From NCBI GenBank assembly GCA_045579085.1, contig JAZNLO010000031.1:1-64000 (forward strand): a stretch of 64,000 nt of DNA. The letters are read 5' to 3'. Under the pieces are notes generated by a model. The model was given only the letters and a program-made list of their open reading frames with translations. It searched no databases and was not told where the DNA came from. Below, piece after piece: positions 15,883 through 24,398 of the stretch; position 1 is the stretch's first letter; the number at the start of each line of letters is the position of its first letter. The position numbers were made by a program, and so were the translations under genes. The stretch is from RGIG2206 sp045579085 (GTDB lineage Bacteria; Bacillota; Clostridia; Oscillospirales; Acutalibacteraceae).

Positions 15883-16377
15883 CTACATCTTCTTGCGGTA
15901 TCGTTTTATCAACACCGATTCAAGCTTACGCCTCAACTTAAACGATGCGCCGTCCTCCGCCTGTATCGGCGTGACGTGAATCGGTGTAATTCCCGCAAGG
16001 TTTGCGCCGAGCATATCGGTGAAAAGCTGGTCACCGACTGCGGCAAGCTGCCTTCCCTTAATCCCAAGCTTGTGTTTTGCTTTCAAAAACGCAAACGGCA
16101 ACGGCTTGCACGATAGCGATAAGTAGTCAAGCCCCAATTTCTCCGCAAAGGGTTTGACCCGTCTGCTCTTTGAATTGGATACCATTATCAGCTTGATTTG
16201 CTCGTTTTTCATCATCTCAAGCCACTCGGGCACGCCCTCAAGCGCTGTTTGCGAATGGTGCGTGGACAAGGTGTTGTCTGCATCGAGAGCCAGACCCTCA
16301 ACTCCGATTGAGCGAAGGTAATCTGCAGTTATATCAGTGACCCGATGAAACATTTTTGCAGGTTTGAAAAGCGGCAT
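15883..16377 (-). CDS. YqeG-family HAD phosphatase
   Basis: A 164-residue HAD superfamily (subclass IIIA) phosphatase of the YqeG type; related proteins include phosphatidylglycerophosphate phosphatase-like enzymes. Motif I is LDADNTL (nucleophile Asp and general acid Asp), motif II is MVSNS, and motif III is AVGDQLFTDMLGAN. The basic C-terminal tail is usual. The ATG at 16377 follows AGGAGAT by 7 nt; a longer frame with a cysteine-rich start is rejected. It lies after the rpsU terminator, so it is expressed by read-through or from a promoter I did not find. Confidence 0.85.
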   Translation of the reverse strand: MPLFKPAKMFHRVTDITADYLRSIGVEGLALDADNTLSTHHSQTALEGVPEWLEMMKNEQIKLIMVSNSKSRRVKPFAEKLGLDYLSLSCKPLPFAFLKAKHKLGIKGRQLAAVGDQLFTDMLGANLAGITPIHVTPIQAEDGASFKLRRKLESVLIKRYRKKM

Positions 16378-16398
16378 ATCCACATCTCCTGTAAGCAA

Positions 16399-16431
16399 AG
16401 AAAAAAGCGGCTTGATGTGCAAGTCGCTTTT
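16399..16431 (-). terminator. Terminator of rpsU
   Basis: AAAAGCGACTT pairs with AAGCCGCTTTT (16421-16431 with 16403-16413, one G-U pair), then TTTTTTC on the minus strand. It lies just upstream of the yqeG ribosome site. Confidence 0.85.
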
Positions 16432-16509
16432 ACCTTTGAAATTGATTCGGCAAGCTATCTTGCCACAGGCGCACCGAGCCAAGCCCGACAAACGCCATTT
16501 AAGAAGAAT

Positions 16510-16686
16510 TTAGCGGAACTTACGCTTACGAGCGGCTTCTGACTTCTTCTTGCGTCTGACGGAAGGCTTTTCATAGTGCTCCCTCTTACGAACTTCTTGG
16601 ATAACTCCATCTCTGGAAGTGGCTCTCTTAAATCTGCGGAGAGCGCTCTCCAAGCTTTCGTTCTCTTTTAAACGCACTTGACTCAT
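16510..16686 (-). CDS. rpsU: 30S ribosomal protein S21
   Basis: The 58-residue bS21, with the standard LKENESLESALRRFKR opening and a very basic tail (RRKKKSEAARKRKFR). It helps the 30S subunit in initiation. The start at 16686 has GGAGGGAGGG upstream; an N-terminal extension in the same frame is read from the leader hairpin and rejected. It has its own promoter and terminator. A 7-bp leader hairpin (16720-16738) may regulate it. Confidence 0.95.
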   Translation of the reverse strand: MSQVRLKENESLESALRRFKRATSRDGVIQEVRKREHYEKPSVRRKKKSEAARKRKFR

Positions 16687-16719
16687 TCTGAATTCCCTCC
16701 CTCCGAAACAAACAGAGGC

Positions 16720-16738
16720 TCGGGCTCTTTTAGCCCGA
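16720..16738 (-). promoter_or_regulatory. rpsU leader hairpin
   Basis: TCGGGCT (16720-16726) and AGCCCGA (16732-16738) pair around a 5-nt loop in the leader, 20 nt after the promoter -10 and about 34 nt before the start. It may be a stability or autoregulatory element. Confidence 0.4.
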
Positions 16739-16757
16739 ATCTTAAAATACAATGTTA

Positions 16758-16787
16758 ATTATACAAGCAGTGCTTACAACTTGTCAA
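16758..16787 (-). promoter_or_regulatory. Promoter for rpsU
   Basis: TTGACA (16787-16782), an 18-nt spacer and TATAAT (16763-16758) on the minus strand, placed directly after the RNase M5 gene. Confidence 0.8.
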
Positions 16788-16796
16788 GCAAAATAT

Positions 16797-17402
16797 TCAT
16801 TTTGCCGAAATTTGAGCCTTTTTAACACGTTCAAGGGCCTGTTTATAGTCATCATAACCAACAATGTCTGTTAAAAGCTCGGGCAACATATTAGACGAAA
16901 CCCTTGTGGGTATCCCTAATTCCTTGCACAGCATAACTCTGAGCTGCTTTGAATTGTCGGCGCCAAACAGTCCGTCTTCATACATATCGAGCTTTGTGAC
17001 GGGTTTACCCTTTTGCTCAGCAATACCGCAAATGACACCCGCTTTCTCAAGCGCCTGAGAAATAACAGCCTCGCTCATCCCCTCAACGCCCAAAAGCCCG
17101 TCCGACGACGGCTGCCTTTTACGGCGCTCGCGCCCCTCAATCTCAGGCACATACACGTTTACAAAATTAAGCCCCAAAAGCGCCTGATTGAGTCTGTTTC
17201 TGATTAAAAAGCCTGCTGAGTCGCTATCGGTCAACACCACGACACCCCTCGTTTTTGCAAGGCAGCGAAGCAGCTCAAGCTTTTCCTCATCCTTGAATAT
17301 ACCAAAGCCGTCAGTTGTTAAAATAAGCGTATCAAGTATGTTGCCAAGCGTAATTTTGTCATACTTGCCCTCAACAACAACTGCCTGCTTTATCTTTATC
17401 AT
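16797..17402 (-). CDS. rnmV: Ribonuclease M5 (5S rRNA maturation)
   Basis: A 201-residue Toprim-domain nuclease that trims 5S rRNA precursors in Bacillota. The Toprim glutamate is in VVEGKYD (E11), and the acidic motif is TDSDSAG (about residues 58-64), followed by IRNRL. The C-terminal DUF4093-like part is present. The ATG overlaps the holA stop by 4 nt, indicating translational coupling. In B. subtilis rnmV sits by ksgA, so its pairing with holA here is a different arrangement. Confidence 0.9.
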   Translation of the reverse strand: MIKIKQAVVVEGKYDKITLGNILDTLILTTDGFGIFKDEEKLELLRCLAKTRGVVVLTDSDSAGFLIRNRLNQALLGLNFVNVYVPEIEGRERRKRQPSSDGLLGVEGMSEAVISQALEKAGVICGIAEQKGKPVTKLDMYEDGLFGADNSKQLRVMLCKELGIPTRVSSNMLPELLTDIVGYDDYKQALERVKKAQISAK

Positions 17403-18442
17403 AGCTCTTCACCCGATGCCAGTGCAAACAGCCTTACAAGCGTTTTTTCTACAATCACTCTGCCGTTTGACGAGCTTGTTTTCAGTTTGATATCGGCATC
17501 CCTGAGTATCTCAAGCGCATCAAGCGCCATAGAACGAGTCATATTTCTACCGTATGAGGCGGCATTTTTAAGCTTAAACACCATCTTGCCGTATCCAAAC
17601 GGCTGAGCAATATCGTCATATCTCAAGCCCTCATTTTCAGCCATCTTAACCCTGTATATATCAACAAATACAGACGACAGCGCACCGATTATAACAATAG
17701 GCTCGGTTTTTAAATCGAACAAGTCGGCGCATATCTTCATCGCATCGTCTCTGCGACGCGAGCACACTGCCCCCGCTAAAGCAAACGCAGAGGCTTCAAC
17801 CGTGCGCACCATAACCTCGTCTATATCCTGCTCGGTGGCATAGCCTTTTCCTACATACGCGCAGAGCTTGTCCACCTCAGTTAAAAGGTTTTCAATATCA
17901 CTGCCGCAGGTTTCAACTATCTTTCTCGCAACCGTAGGTTGCAATACCACTTCTTGCTTGCTTGCTCTGCGTATCGCAATATCAGCAAGCTCATGGTCGT
18001 TCTTATGCTCGAAATTCACCACACAACCGTGCTTTTCAACTGCCAAGACTAAGTCCTTCGCCTTTTTTGTCTTAGAGGTGGGGATTTCCGCATTATCATA
18101 GGTGAGAATCAAGATGCACGTGCTGTTTGGGTGCTCAATAAGCTCAATAAGCTGCTTATACTCGCTGTCCTGAGCGGTGGAGAAGTTGTAATCGCTTAAA
18201 ACAACACAGCTTTTTTCACTCATCATCGGCATTGAGTCACACGCTGCCACAAGGTCATCCATCTTAACTGAGCGGTCAAACTTGTGTAAGTTGAAGTCTG
18301 CAAAGTCACTAACAGCCTTCTTTATTATCCTGTCTTTATAAAGGCGTTTTAGATATCCTTCGTTGCCATAAAACAGATATGTGTTCTCAAGCCTTCCGCT
18401 TTTTATGTTGGCTGCCAATTCTCTCTCGCTCAAACGTGCCAT
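17399..18442 (-). CDS. holA: DNA polymerase III subunit delta
   Basis: The 347-residue clamp-loader delta subunit. The N-terminal AAA-like domain includes LENTYLFYGNEGYLKRLY; the middle domain contains ILTYDNAEIP. The helical C-terminal collar region ends in ADIKLKTSSSNGRVIVEKTLVRL. It loads the beta clamp with the gamma/tau and delta-prime subunits. It starts 4 nt after comEC, the comEC-holA order known from Bacillus, and overlaps rnmV by 4 nt. Confidence 0.92.
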   Translation of the reverse strand: MARLSERELAANIKSGRLENTYLFYGNEGYLKRLYKDRIIKKAVSDFADFNLHKFDRSVKMDDLVAACDSMPMMSEKSCVVLSDYNFSTAQDSEYKQLIELIEHPNSTCILILTYDNAEIPTSKTKKAKDLVLAVEKHGCVVNFEHKNDHELADIAIRRASKQEVVLQPTVARKIVETCGSDIENLLTEVDKLCAYVGKGYATEQDIDEVMVRTVEASAFALAGAVCSRRRDDAMKICADLFDLKTEPIVIIGALSSVFVDIYRVKMAENEGLRYDDIAQPFGYGKMVFKLKNAASYGRNMTRSMALDALEILRDADIKLKTSSSNGRVIVEKTLVRLFALASGEEL

Positions 18443-18446
18443 CTTT

Positions 18447-20516
18447 TCACCCCTCTCTTACTATATACCAACCGTTATCAAACACGGTCAACGTCAATTT
18501 GTATATATTATACACCTTTTTATCTGGACCTGCAAGGGAATCATCTTTGATAATCATACACCTATTGCTGTAATCGCCCTTTTTATCAACAGGTAACAAA
18601 GTGATATCGGCTTTGCTAAGGTCTGCGTCGAGGCTATTATAAAGCCTGATTACAAAATCATTTATCCTGATTTCGTTGTAACCGTCACGGCAGACATACT
18701 CAACTCCCGACAGCGTGACAGTGCTCGGCACTTCAATACAGTTTGTATCGTCGCCGCACATCGTGCTCACAAGCTCTGCTTGCTCGGTTATGCAAATGTC
18801 AGGCTTTGTGTCATTAAACAAATCTGTCATAGTTGACGCTTTAGAGCTTGCGAGCAATGTGAGCTCGTCTTTGCCGCAATCCGAGATAAAGCTTTTAATT
18901 TCAGCGGAAGTATTTATGTAATTATCGTAACAAACGGCGGATATGTTGCCTTGCTTGTCGCATACGTAGCAACCGCCCTGTGTGATACGTATTGTGGTGC
19001 TGTTTAGCCTTACAGCGAAGTTGATGCCTGTGCAAAGCAGAACGAGCGCAGTGCAAACAATTGCGCCCGTGCGGATTCTGCCTGTTGCTATCGCAAGAAG
19101 TACAGTTATGCAGCACGCTATCCCGAAAAAAGCAACGATATATCCGCTTATACCCACAGTTAGATAATTTGTTCCGCCGAAAAACTCGATAACCCTTATA
19201 CTATACCTTGCTAAAACAGTTGTTGCGCCGCCAAACGCTGCCGCAACAGGCGCAATCCCGACTGAAAACGCTGCCACAGTAAACAGCGTGCAAATCATCA
19301 TAATATCTATTGCAAAGGTGATAGCGAAATTAGAAAAAACAGAAACAAGAGAAAAGCGTTCGAACATTGTCAGCAGCACAGGCAGCACGCCTAATTGTGC
19401 GCCGATTGTTACGCATATAACAGCCACAAACTTATCAAAGGGCTTCTTTACTCTGAACTTTTCTGTGATAAAACTGCTCATCCTTTTTCCGAAAAGATTT
19501 ATTCCCAAAACAGAAAATGCAGACAGCATAAAGCCTGTGCTTATCACCGTAAGGGGACTTATTATTGCAGTTATGATTATTGCCATTCCGAGCGAGTTAT
19601 ACGCATTTGTTTCCTCCCCGATTATCGAGGCAAGCATATAAAGCAGAACGCATACTCCCGCTCTCATTATCGACGGTGTGAAGCCCACTATACCCATAAA
19701 GATAAGCACGGTAAAGATGCACAGAATGTTGCTCAGTCTTCTCCTTGCGCCTGTCATAAGCATAAACAGATAAAATGCGCATCTGGATATGATTGATAGA
19801 TGAAGACCAGAAACCACGATTATATGAGATAAGCCGCTCACACGTGCATCGGTCTGGGCAGAATAAGATAAATCAGACGTATCACCAAGCGCAACCGCCC
19901 TGACGAAGCCTAACTCCTCGCCGCTGAAAAATCCATTCATCGCATCATTAACGTTTTGCCTCAAACCGCATAGCCAATATTTTATGTCACGCTTATCAGA
20001 AGCAGTAAAAGAGATAACGTCACCCTGTCCTTTGTTGAGGTAAGCAACGCCATAAGTGCCCGTTTTTGCTTTTGCAATCTTGAACTCACCATCAAACCTG
20101 TCGTATAAGTCGGCATCAAGCAAGTCATAAGAAACCAGATTGACCGAATATTCATCAATCTCTTCGCCGTTTACGGTGTCAATCTTTAACTCATAGTAAT
20201 ACACACCGTCGTACTGCGGTGAATCGCAGAGATACCCCTCATATCTGCGTACCTTCCCGTCAGCTATTGACGCAGATGCTTTTAAAAACTGAAATTGAGT
20301 TATTGCCATCATCAAAAGCCCTGCCGCACATACAAATGTCACAACCGACCATAGTTTTGGTATTCTATCAACCCTTTGCGCCAATTCGGAAAGTATTATC
20401 GCCACAATAAAAAGGGCAACGCCCGCTGTTGCATTAAGCATAAACTCAAGCCTATATGCCACAACGAGCGTTAACATTAAAGTAAAGCCTACTAAAGCCG
20501 CATTAACCTTGCCCAT
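18447..20516 (-). CDS. comEC: ComEC/Rec2-family DNA-uptake membrane protein, degenerate C-terminal domain
   Basis: A 689-residue membrane protein for single-stranded DNA transport. It has an N-terminal helix pair, a soluble OB-like DUF4131 domain (about residues 75-170), and then the competence core with LGDTSDLSY and VVSGLHLSIISR followed by many helices. In typical ComEC a metallo-beta-lactamase domain follows with an HxHxDH-like motif. Here the roughly 190-residue tail (from about 500) keeps a plausible beta-rich outline but shows no HxHxDH and no GDAxLI/DTG opening, so it is probably not a nuclease. It is followed at 4 nt by holA. Absence of other com genes here says nothing about competence. 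Confidence 0.85.
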   Translation of the reverse strand: MGKVNAALVGFTLMLTLVVAYRLEFMLNATAGVALFIVAIILSELAQRVDRIPKLWSVVTFVCAAGLLMMAITQFQFLKASASIADGKVRRYEGYLCDSPQYDGVYYYELKIDTVNGEEIDEYSVNLVSYDLLDADLYDRFDGEFKIAKAKTGTYGVAYLNKGQGDVISFTASDKRDIKYWLCGLRQNVNDAMNGFFSGEELGFVRAVALGDTSDLSYSAQTDARVSGLSHIIVVSGLHLSIISRCAFYLFMLMTGARRRLSNILCIFTVLIFMGIVGFTPSIMRAGVCVLLYMLASIIGEETNAYNSLGMAIIITAIISPLTVISTGFMLSAFSVLGINLFGKRMSSFITEKFRVKKPFDKFVAVICVTIGAQLGVLPVLLTMFERFSLVSVFSNFAITFAIDIMMICTLFTVAAFSVGIAPVAAAFGGATTVLARYSIRVIEFFGGTNYLTVGISGYIVAFFGIACCITVLLAIATGRIRTGAIVCTALVLLCTGINFAVRLNSTTIRITQGGCYVCDKQGNISAVCYDNYINTSAEIKSFISDCGKDELTLLASSKASTMTDLFNDTKPDICITEQAELVSTMCGDDTNCIEVPSTVTLSGVEYVCRDGYNEIRINDFVIRLYNSLDADLSKADITLLPVDKKGDYSNRCMIIKDDSLAGPDKKVYNIYKLTLTVFDNGWYIVREG

Positions 20517-20524
20517 AGAAGTTT

Positions 20525-21064
20525 TTATTTAAAGAAAAGCGGTAACTTTTCAAGGAAGATAATGTCATCTCTGTCGGCTGCGTCGCCCTCTGCCAAAACA
20601 GCACAGCTTGCGGCTTCCTTTGCGCCTGCAGCCCCTACCAGCTTTCTAACCGCATCAAGCGACTCTCCCGTTGAAATAACATCGTCCACTATTAGCACGC
20701 GCTTATCTTTTATCAGGCGGCACTCATCCTCGCCCAGATACAGCTTCTGCACGTTTTGCGTGGTTATCGACTTAACCTCAACGCAAACAGGGTTACCCAT
20801 ATAAACCTTAACCCCTTTGCGCGCTACCACGTACTGTTTGCCCGACTGACGTGACATCTCGTATGCAAGCGGTATGCTTTTCGCCTCAGGAGTAAGGATA
20901 TAATCGAATTCGGGTGCTTTTTTGAGCAGTTCCTCAGCTGCGGCGACCGTTACCTCAACATCTCCGAAAAGAATAAACGCAGCTATGTCTAACTTATCGC
21001 TCACACTGTAGCGCTTGAGTTCACGGTCAAGCCCTGCTATTTTTATTGAATATGTATCGCGCAT
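20525..21064 (-). CDS. Adenine phosphoribosyltransferase-like enzyme
   Basis: A 179-residue type I phosphoribosyltransferase. The PRPP-binding motif is VLIVDDVISTGESLDAV (about residues 122-138). The pattern ILTPEAKSIPLAYEMSRQ and VARKGVKVYMG resembles adenine phosphoribosyltransferases, which salvage adenine to AMP. The protein is slightly distinct from classical Apt, so another purine or orotate substrate is possible. It is encoded 8 nt before comEC, apparently in the same unit as comEC-holA-rnmV. Confidence 0.75.
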   Translation of the reverse strand: MRDTYSIKIAGLDRELKRYSVSDKLDIAAFILFGDVEVTVAAAEELLKKAPEFDYILTPEAKSIPLAYEMSRQSGKQYVVARKGVKVYMGNPVCVEVKSITTQNVQKLYLGEDECRLIKDKRVLIVDDVISTGESLDAVRKLVGAAGAKEAASCAVLAEGDAADRDDIIFLEKLPLFFK

Positions 21065-21101
21065 TTTTGTTTCCTCCCAAATACAAACTTAAAAACAAGC
21101 A

Positions 21102-21440
21102 TCAGCCCGGAGGCCACGCAAGCAGTCTTCTGCCAAGCAAGTGAAAATGTATATGCGAAACGGTTTGACCGCCGTCCTCTCCGCAGTTGGTGACTATGCG
21201 GAATCCGTTTTCAAGGCCTTGCTCTGCCGCTATTTTTGCCGCCGCTTCAAACACCTTTGCTATTACTTCGCTGTTTGATGCGTCTATCTCGGCGGCAGAC
21301 ACTATATGCTTACGGGGTATGATAATTGCGTGAAAAGGCGCCTGCGGGTCAATGTCGGCAAAGGCATACACGTGTTCGTCTGAATAATATTCAGTTGAAG
21401 GTATCTCTCCTGCCGCTATCTTGCAAAACAGACAATCCAT
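21102..21440 (-). CDS. HIT-family hydrolase (HinT-like)
   Basis: A 112-residue histidine-triad protein. The motif HIHFH at 96-100 followed by LLG carries the catalytic histidines. The N-terminal CxxC (C3, C6) and the PRKHI segment match the HinT branch, which hydrolyses purine nucleoside phosphoramidates such as AMP-lysine or AMP-alanine. It follows alaS by 20 nt on the same strand. Aminoacyl-adenylate side products of tRNA synthetases are known HinT substrates, so the alaS-hinT pairing is functionally reasonable. Confidence 0.92.
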   Translation of the reverse strand: MDCLFCKIAAGEIPSTEYYSDEHVYAFADIDPQAPFHAIIIPRKHIVSAAEIDASNSEVIAKVFEAAAKIAAEQGLENGFRIVTNCGEDGGQTVSHIHFHLLGRRLLAWPPG

Positions 21441-21460
21441 ATCTATCGCTCCTATTTTAA

Positions 21461-24091
21461 TTATTTAAGCTGTGCTTTGACAATATCAGCAACTGCACTA
21501 AGCGCAGAATCTGTTGCAGTTACGTCCTTACCGCCAGCCATTGCGCTGTCAGGACGTCCGCCGCCGTTTCCGCCTGTGAGCTTTGCAACCTCTCTTACAA
21601 GGTTGCCTGCGTGTGCGCCGCTCTTTACGGCATCTGCGCCGCAAGCCGCTGCAAAGGTGACCTTACCGTTTGCAACAAGCGCAAGCACTATTACTGTATC
21701 GGGGTATTTCTGCTTAACAATGTCGCAAGCCGAACGCATCGAGTCAACGTCCTCACCCCAGAATCTTGCAGTGACTGCCTTTACCGCACCAAGCTCCACT
21801 GCATCTGACATTATGGTATCAAACTTTGATGATGCAATCTTGCTATTGAGCTGGTCGATAACGCCGTCTTTGCGCTTGCTCTCATCAATTATTGATACAA
21901 TTCTGTCAGCAAGCTCTTCGGGCTTGCCTGCCTTTGCAGCCGACATAGCCGAGTCTAAAACTTCCGAATATTTCGACATAAGGCTTAATATGCCCGTTGC
22001 TGTAACTGCCTCAATTCTGCGAACACCTGCCGCAACAGAGCCCTCAGAAATTATGCGGAAAAGTCCAATCTTTGAGGTGTTATCAACGTGGGTGCCGCCG
22101 CAGAGCTCTACTGAACAGCCCTCTGCATTTACAACCCTTACTGTATCGCCGTATTTTTCACCAAACAGAGCCATCGCGCCAAGCTTTTTAGCCTCATCAA
22201 TAGGCATCTCAGTCATAGTAACAACTATGCCTGAAAGTATCTCGGTGTTTACGATATCCTCAACCTGTTTGATTTCATCTGACGTTAAAGCAGAGAAGTG
22301 AGTAAAGTCGAAGCGCACGCTGTCCGCCGTTACAAGCTGACCCGCCTGTTCAACGTGAGTGCCGAGCGTTTTGCGAAGCGCCGCCTGCAACAAATGCGCA
22401 GCAGTGTGGTTGCGCATAATAGCCGCTCTGCGAGTCCTGTCTATCTGAGCTGTAACCTCGTCGCCCACGTTTACAGTGCCCGACTTAACCTTGCCTATGT
22501 GCATAAACACACCCTCGTGTGTTTTCTGCGTATCTTCAACCTCGAACTCGGCTGACTTTGCGATAATAACGCCTGTATCGCCAACCTGTCCGCCACTTTC
22601 AGCGTAGAACGAGGTGCTCTCAAGCACTACTACTGCATCCTGTCCCTCAAATGCAAACTCTGCTCTTTCACCGTTTACGATTATATCTGTAACGGTTGCC
22701 TTGTTTTCATACTGGGTATAACCTACAAACTCGGTTGGCTTGTTGTCCGCAAGCAGATTGCGGTCGCCCTCCCAAGCCTCCTTGCCTGCGTTCTTGCGAG
22801 CAAGTCTGGTTTCCTTGCGATAGCGGTCATATATCTCTCTGAACGAATCGATATCAACCTCAATACCTCTGTCTGCAAGTATCTCAACAGTTAAATCTAT
22901 CGGGAAGCCATAGGTGTCCTGAAGCTTGAACGCTTCCTCGCCCGACAGCTTAGCGCCTGTATTTGATGCGATAAAGCTTTCAAGCAACTGCATTCCCTGG
23001 TCAACAGTCTTTGCAAAGTTTTCTTCCTCTGTTAAAACAACCTTTTTTATAAGGTCACGCTTCTCTGCAAGCTCAGGATATGCGCTCTCATTCTCCTTTA
23101 TAACTGTATCAACAACCTCGCTTAAGAAGGTGTGCGTTACGCCAAGCAATCTGCCGTGACGTGCCGCCCTGCGAAGAAGTCTGCGAAGCACGTAGCCTCT
23201 GCCGTTATTAGACGGCATTACGCCGTCACCAATCATAAAGGTGGTGCTGCGGATATGGTCGGTTATAACTCTGAGCGAAACGTCAGTCTTTTCGTCCTGT
23301 TTATACTCTACACCCGCAATTTTGCTGATGTGCTTCATTATATTCTGGACTGTATCAACCTCGAAAAGATTGCCCACCTCCTGCATTATGCAAGCAAGAC
23401 GCTCAAGTCCCATTCCTGTGTCTATGTTCTTCTGAACAAGCTCGGTGTAATTGCCGTTTCCGTCGTTATTAAACTGGGAGAAAACGTTATTCCACACCTC
23501 AACAAAGCGGTCACAATCGCAGCCAACGCCGCAATCGGCCTTGCCGCAGCCGTACTTTTCACCTCTGTCAAAGTATATCTCCGAGCAAGGTCCGCAAGGG
23601 CCTGACCCGTGCTCCCAGAAGTTGTCCTCTTTGCCAAGACGCTTCATATGGTCCTCTTTTACGCCGATTTCCTTTGTCCAGATGTCCCACGCTTCATCGT
23701 CGTTTTCATATACAGAGCAATAGATTCTGTCCTCAGGCAGCTCAAGCACCTTAGTGAAAAACTCCCAAGACCAGTTTATTGCCTCACGCTTAAAATAATC
23801 TCCAAAGGAGAAGTTGCCGAGCATCTCAAAGTATGTGCCGTGACGCGCTGTATGTCCAACCCTCTCAATATCAGGGGTGCGAATGCACTTCTGGCAGGTG
23901 GTTACCCTATTGCGAGGCGGTGTTATCTCGCCCGTAAAAAACTTTTTCATCGGTGCCATTCCCGAATTTATCAGCAAAAGGCTGTTGTCATTTTCGGGCA
24001 CAAGGGAATAACTGGGCAAACGAAGATGCCCCTTTGACTCGAAGAAAGCCAAATATTTTTCTCTTAACTCATTTACAGATGTCCACTGCAT
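21461..24091 (-). CDS. alaS: Alanyl-tRNA synthetase
   Basis: An 876-residue class II synthetase. Order: catalytic domain (LINSGMAPMKKFFTGE, HARHGTYFEMLGNFSFGDYFK), tRNA-recognition domain with a zinc-like cysteine group (CGKADCGVGCDCDR), editing domain with HTAAHLLQAALR and CGGTHVDNT, and a C-terminal DHHA1 domain ending in GGNGGGRPDSAMAGG. Length is normal. The start MQWTSVNEL at 24091 matches the family N-terminus; a longer frame would read into the T-box and is rejected. Expression is controlled by the upstream T-box. hinT follows. Confidence 0.97.
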   Translation of the reverse strand: MQWTSVNELREKYLAFFESKGHLRLPSYSLVPENDNSLLLINSGMAPMKKFFTGEITPPRNRVTTCQKCIRTPDIERVGHTARHGTYFEMLGNFSFGDYFKREAINWSWEFFTKVLELPEDRIYCSVYENDDEAWDIWTKEIGVKEDHMKRLGKEDNFWEHGSGPCGPCSEIYFDRGEKYGCGKADCGVGCDCDRFVEVWNNVFSQFNNDGNGNYTELVQKNIDTGMGLERLACIMQEVGNLFEVDTVQNIMKHISKIAGVEYKQDEKTDVSLRVITDHIRSTTFMIGDGVMPSNNGRGYVLRRLLRRAARHGRLLGVTHTFLSEVVDTVIKENESAYPELAEKRDLIKKVVLTEEENFAKTVDQGMQLLESFIASNTGAKLSGEEAFKLQDTYGFPIDLTVEILADRGIEVDIDSFREIYDRYRKETRLARKNAGKEAWEGDRNLLADNKPTEFVGYTQYENKATVTDIIVNGERAEFAFEGQDAVVVLESTSFYAESGGQVGDTGVIIAKSAEFEVEDTQKTHEGVFMHIGKVKSGTVNVGDEVTAQIDRTRRAAIMRNHTAAHLLQAALRKTLGTHVEQAGQLVTADSVRFDFTHFSALTSDEIKQVEDIVNTEILSGIVVTMTEMPIDEAKKLGAMALFGEKYGDTVRVVNAEGCSVELCGGTHVDNTSKIGLFRIISEGSVAAGVRRIEAVTATGILSLMSKYSEVLDSAMSAAKAGKPEELADRIVSIIDESKRKDGVIDQLNSKIASSKFDTIMSDAVELGAVKAVTARFWGEDVDSMRSACDIVKQKYPDTVIVLALVANGKVTFAAACGADAVKSGAHAGNLVREVAKLTGGNGGGRPDSAMAGGKDVTATDSALSAVADIVKAQLK

Positions 24092-24120
24092 TTTTACTCT
24101 CATCCTTTCAGTTTTGCGGC

Positions 24121-24350
24121 AACAAAAAAGAGCCACTCGTCCACACATAATGGGACGAATTGCTCCGTGGTACCACCCAAATTGCCGAGCTTTTCGCCCG
24201 ACCTCTTGAACCATTTAACGCATGGGATACGCCGCCCTCGATTCAGGCGGTGCTCAGGGGGTGGCTTTCAGCGGCTTTAGCAGGCGGTTTCACCAACCCC
24301 GCCCTCTCTTTAGCTTTACACACTGATTATGCCCCGTCAACGCAACATAA
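24121..24350 (-). promoter_or_regulatory. T-box riboswitch, alanine specifier (GCC)
   Basis: The antiterminator T-box GGGTGGTACCACGG is read on the minus strand at 24178-24165. The competing terminator pairs 24130-24142 with 24153-24166 and continues into TTTTTT. Upstream, the Stem I distal hairpin GGCGG/CCGCC with loop GGTTGGTGAAA is clear. On the 3' side of Stem I the pattern GAAA-GCC-ACCCCCTGAG puts the specifier codon GCC at 24265-24263, matching alanine. Uncharged tRNA-Ala would stabilise the antiterminator and allow alaS transcription. Confidence 0.95.
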
Positions 24351-24361
24351 TATTTGATTTT

Positions 24362-24389
24362 ATTATAACAAAGGGGCTGAATTTGTCAA
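24362..24389 (-). promoter_or_regulatory. Promoter for the alaS T-box transcript
   Basis: TTGACA (24389-24384), a 16-nt spacer and TATAAT (24367-24362) on the minus strand, directly upstream of Stem I and just beyond the PBP gene end. Confidence 0.82.
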
Positions 24390-24398
24390 GTTTTTTAT

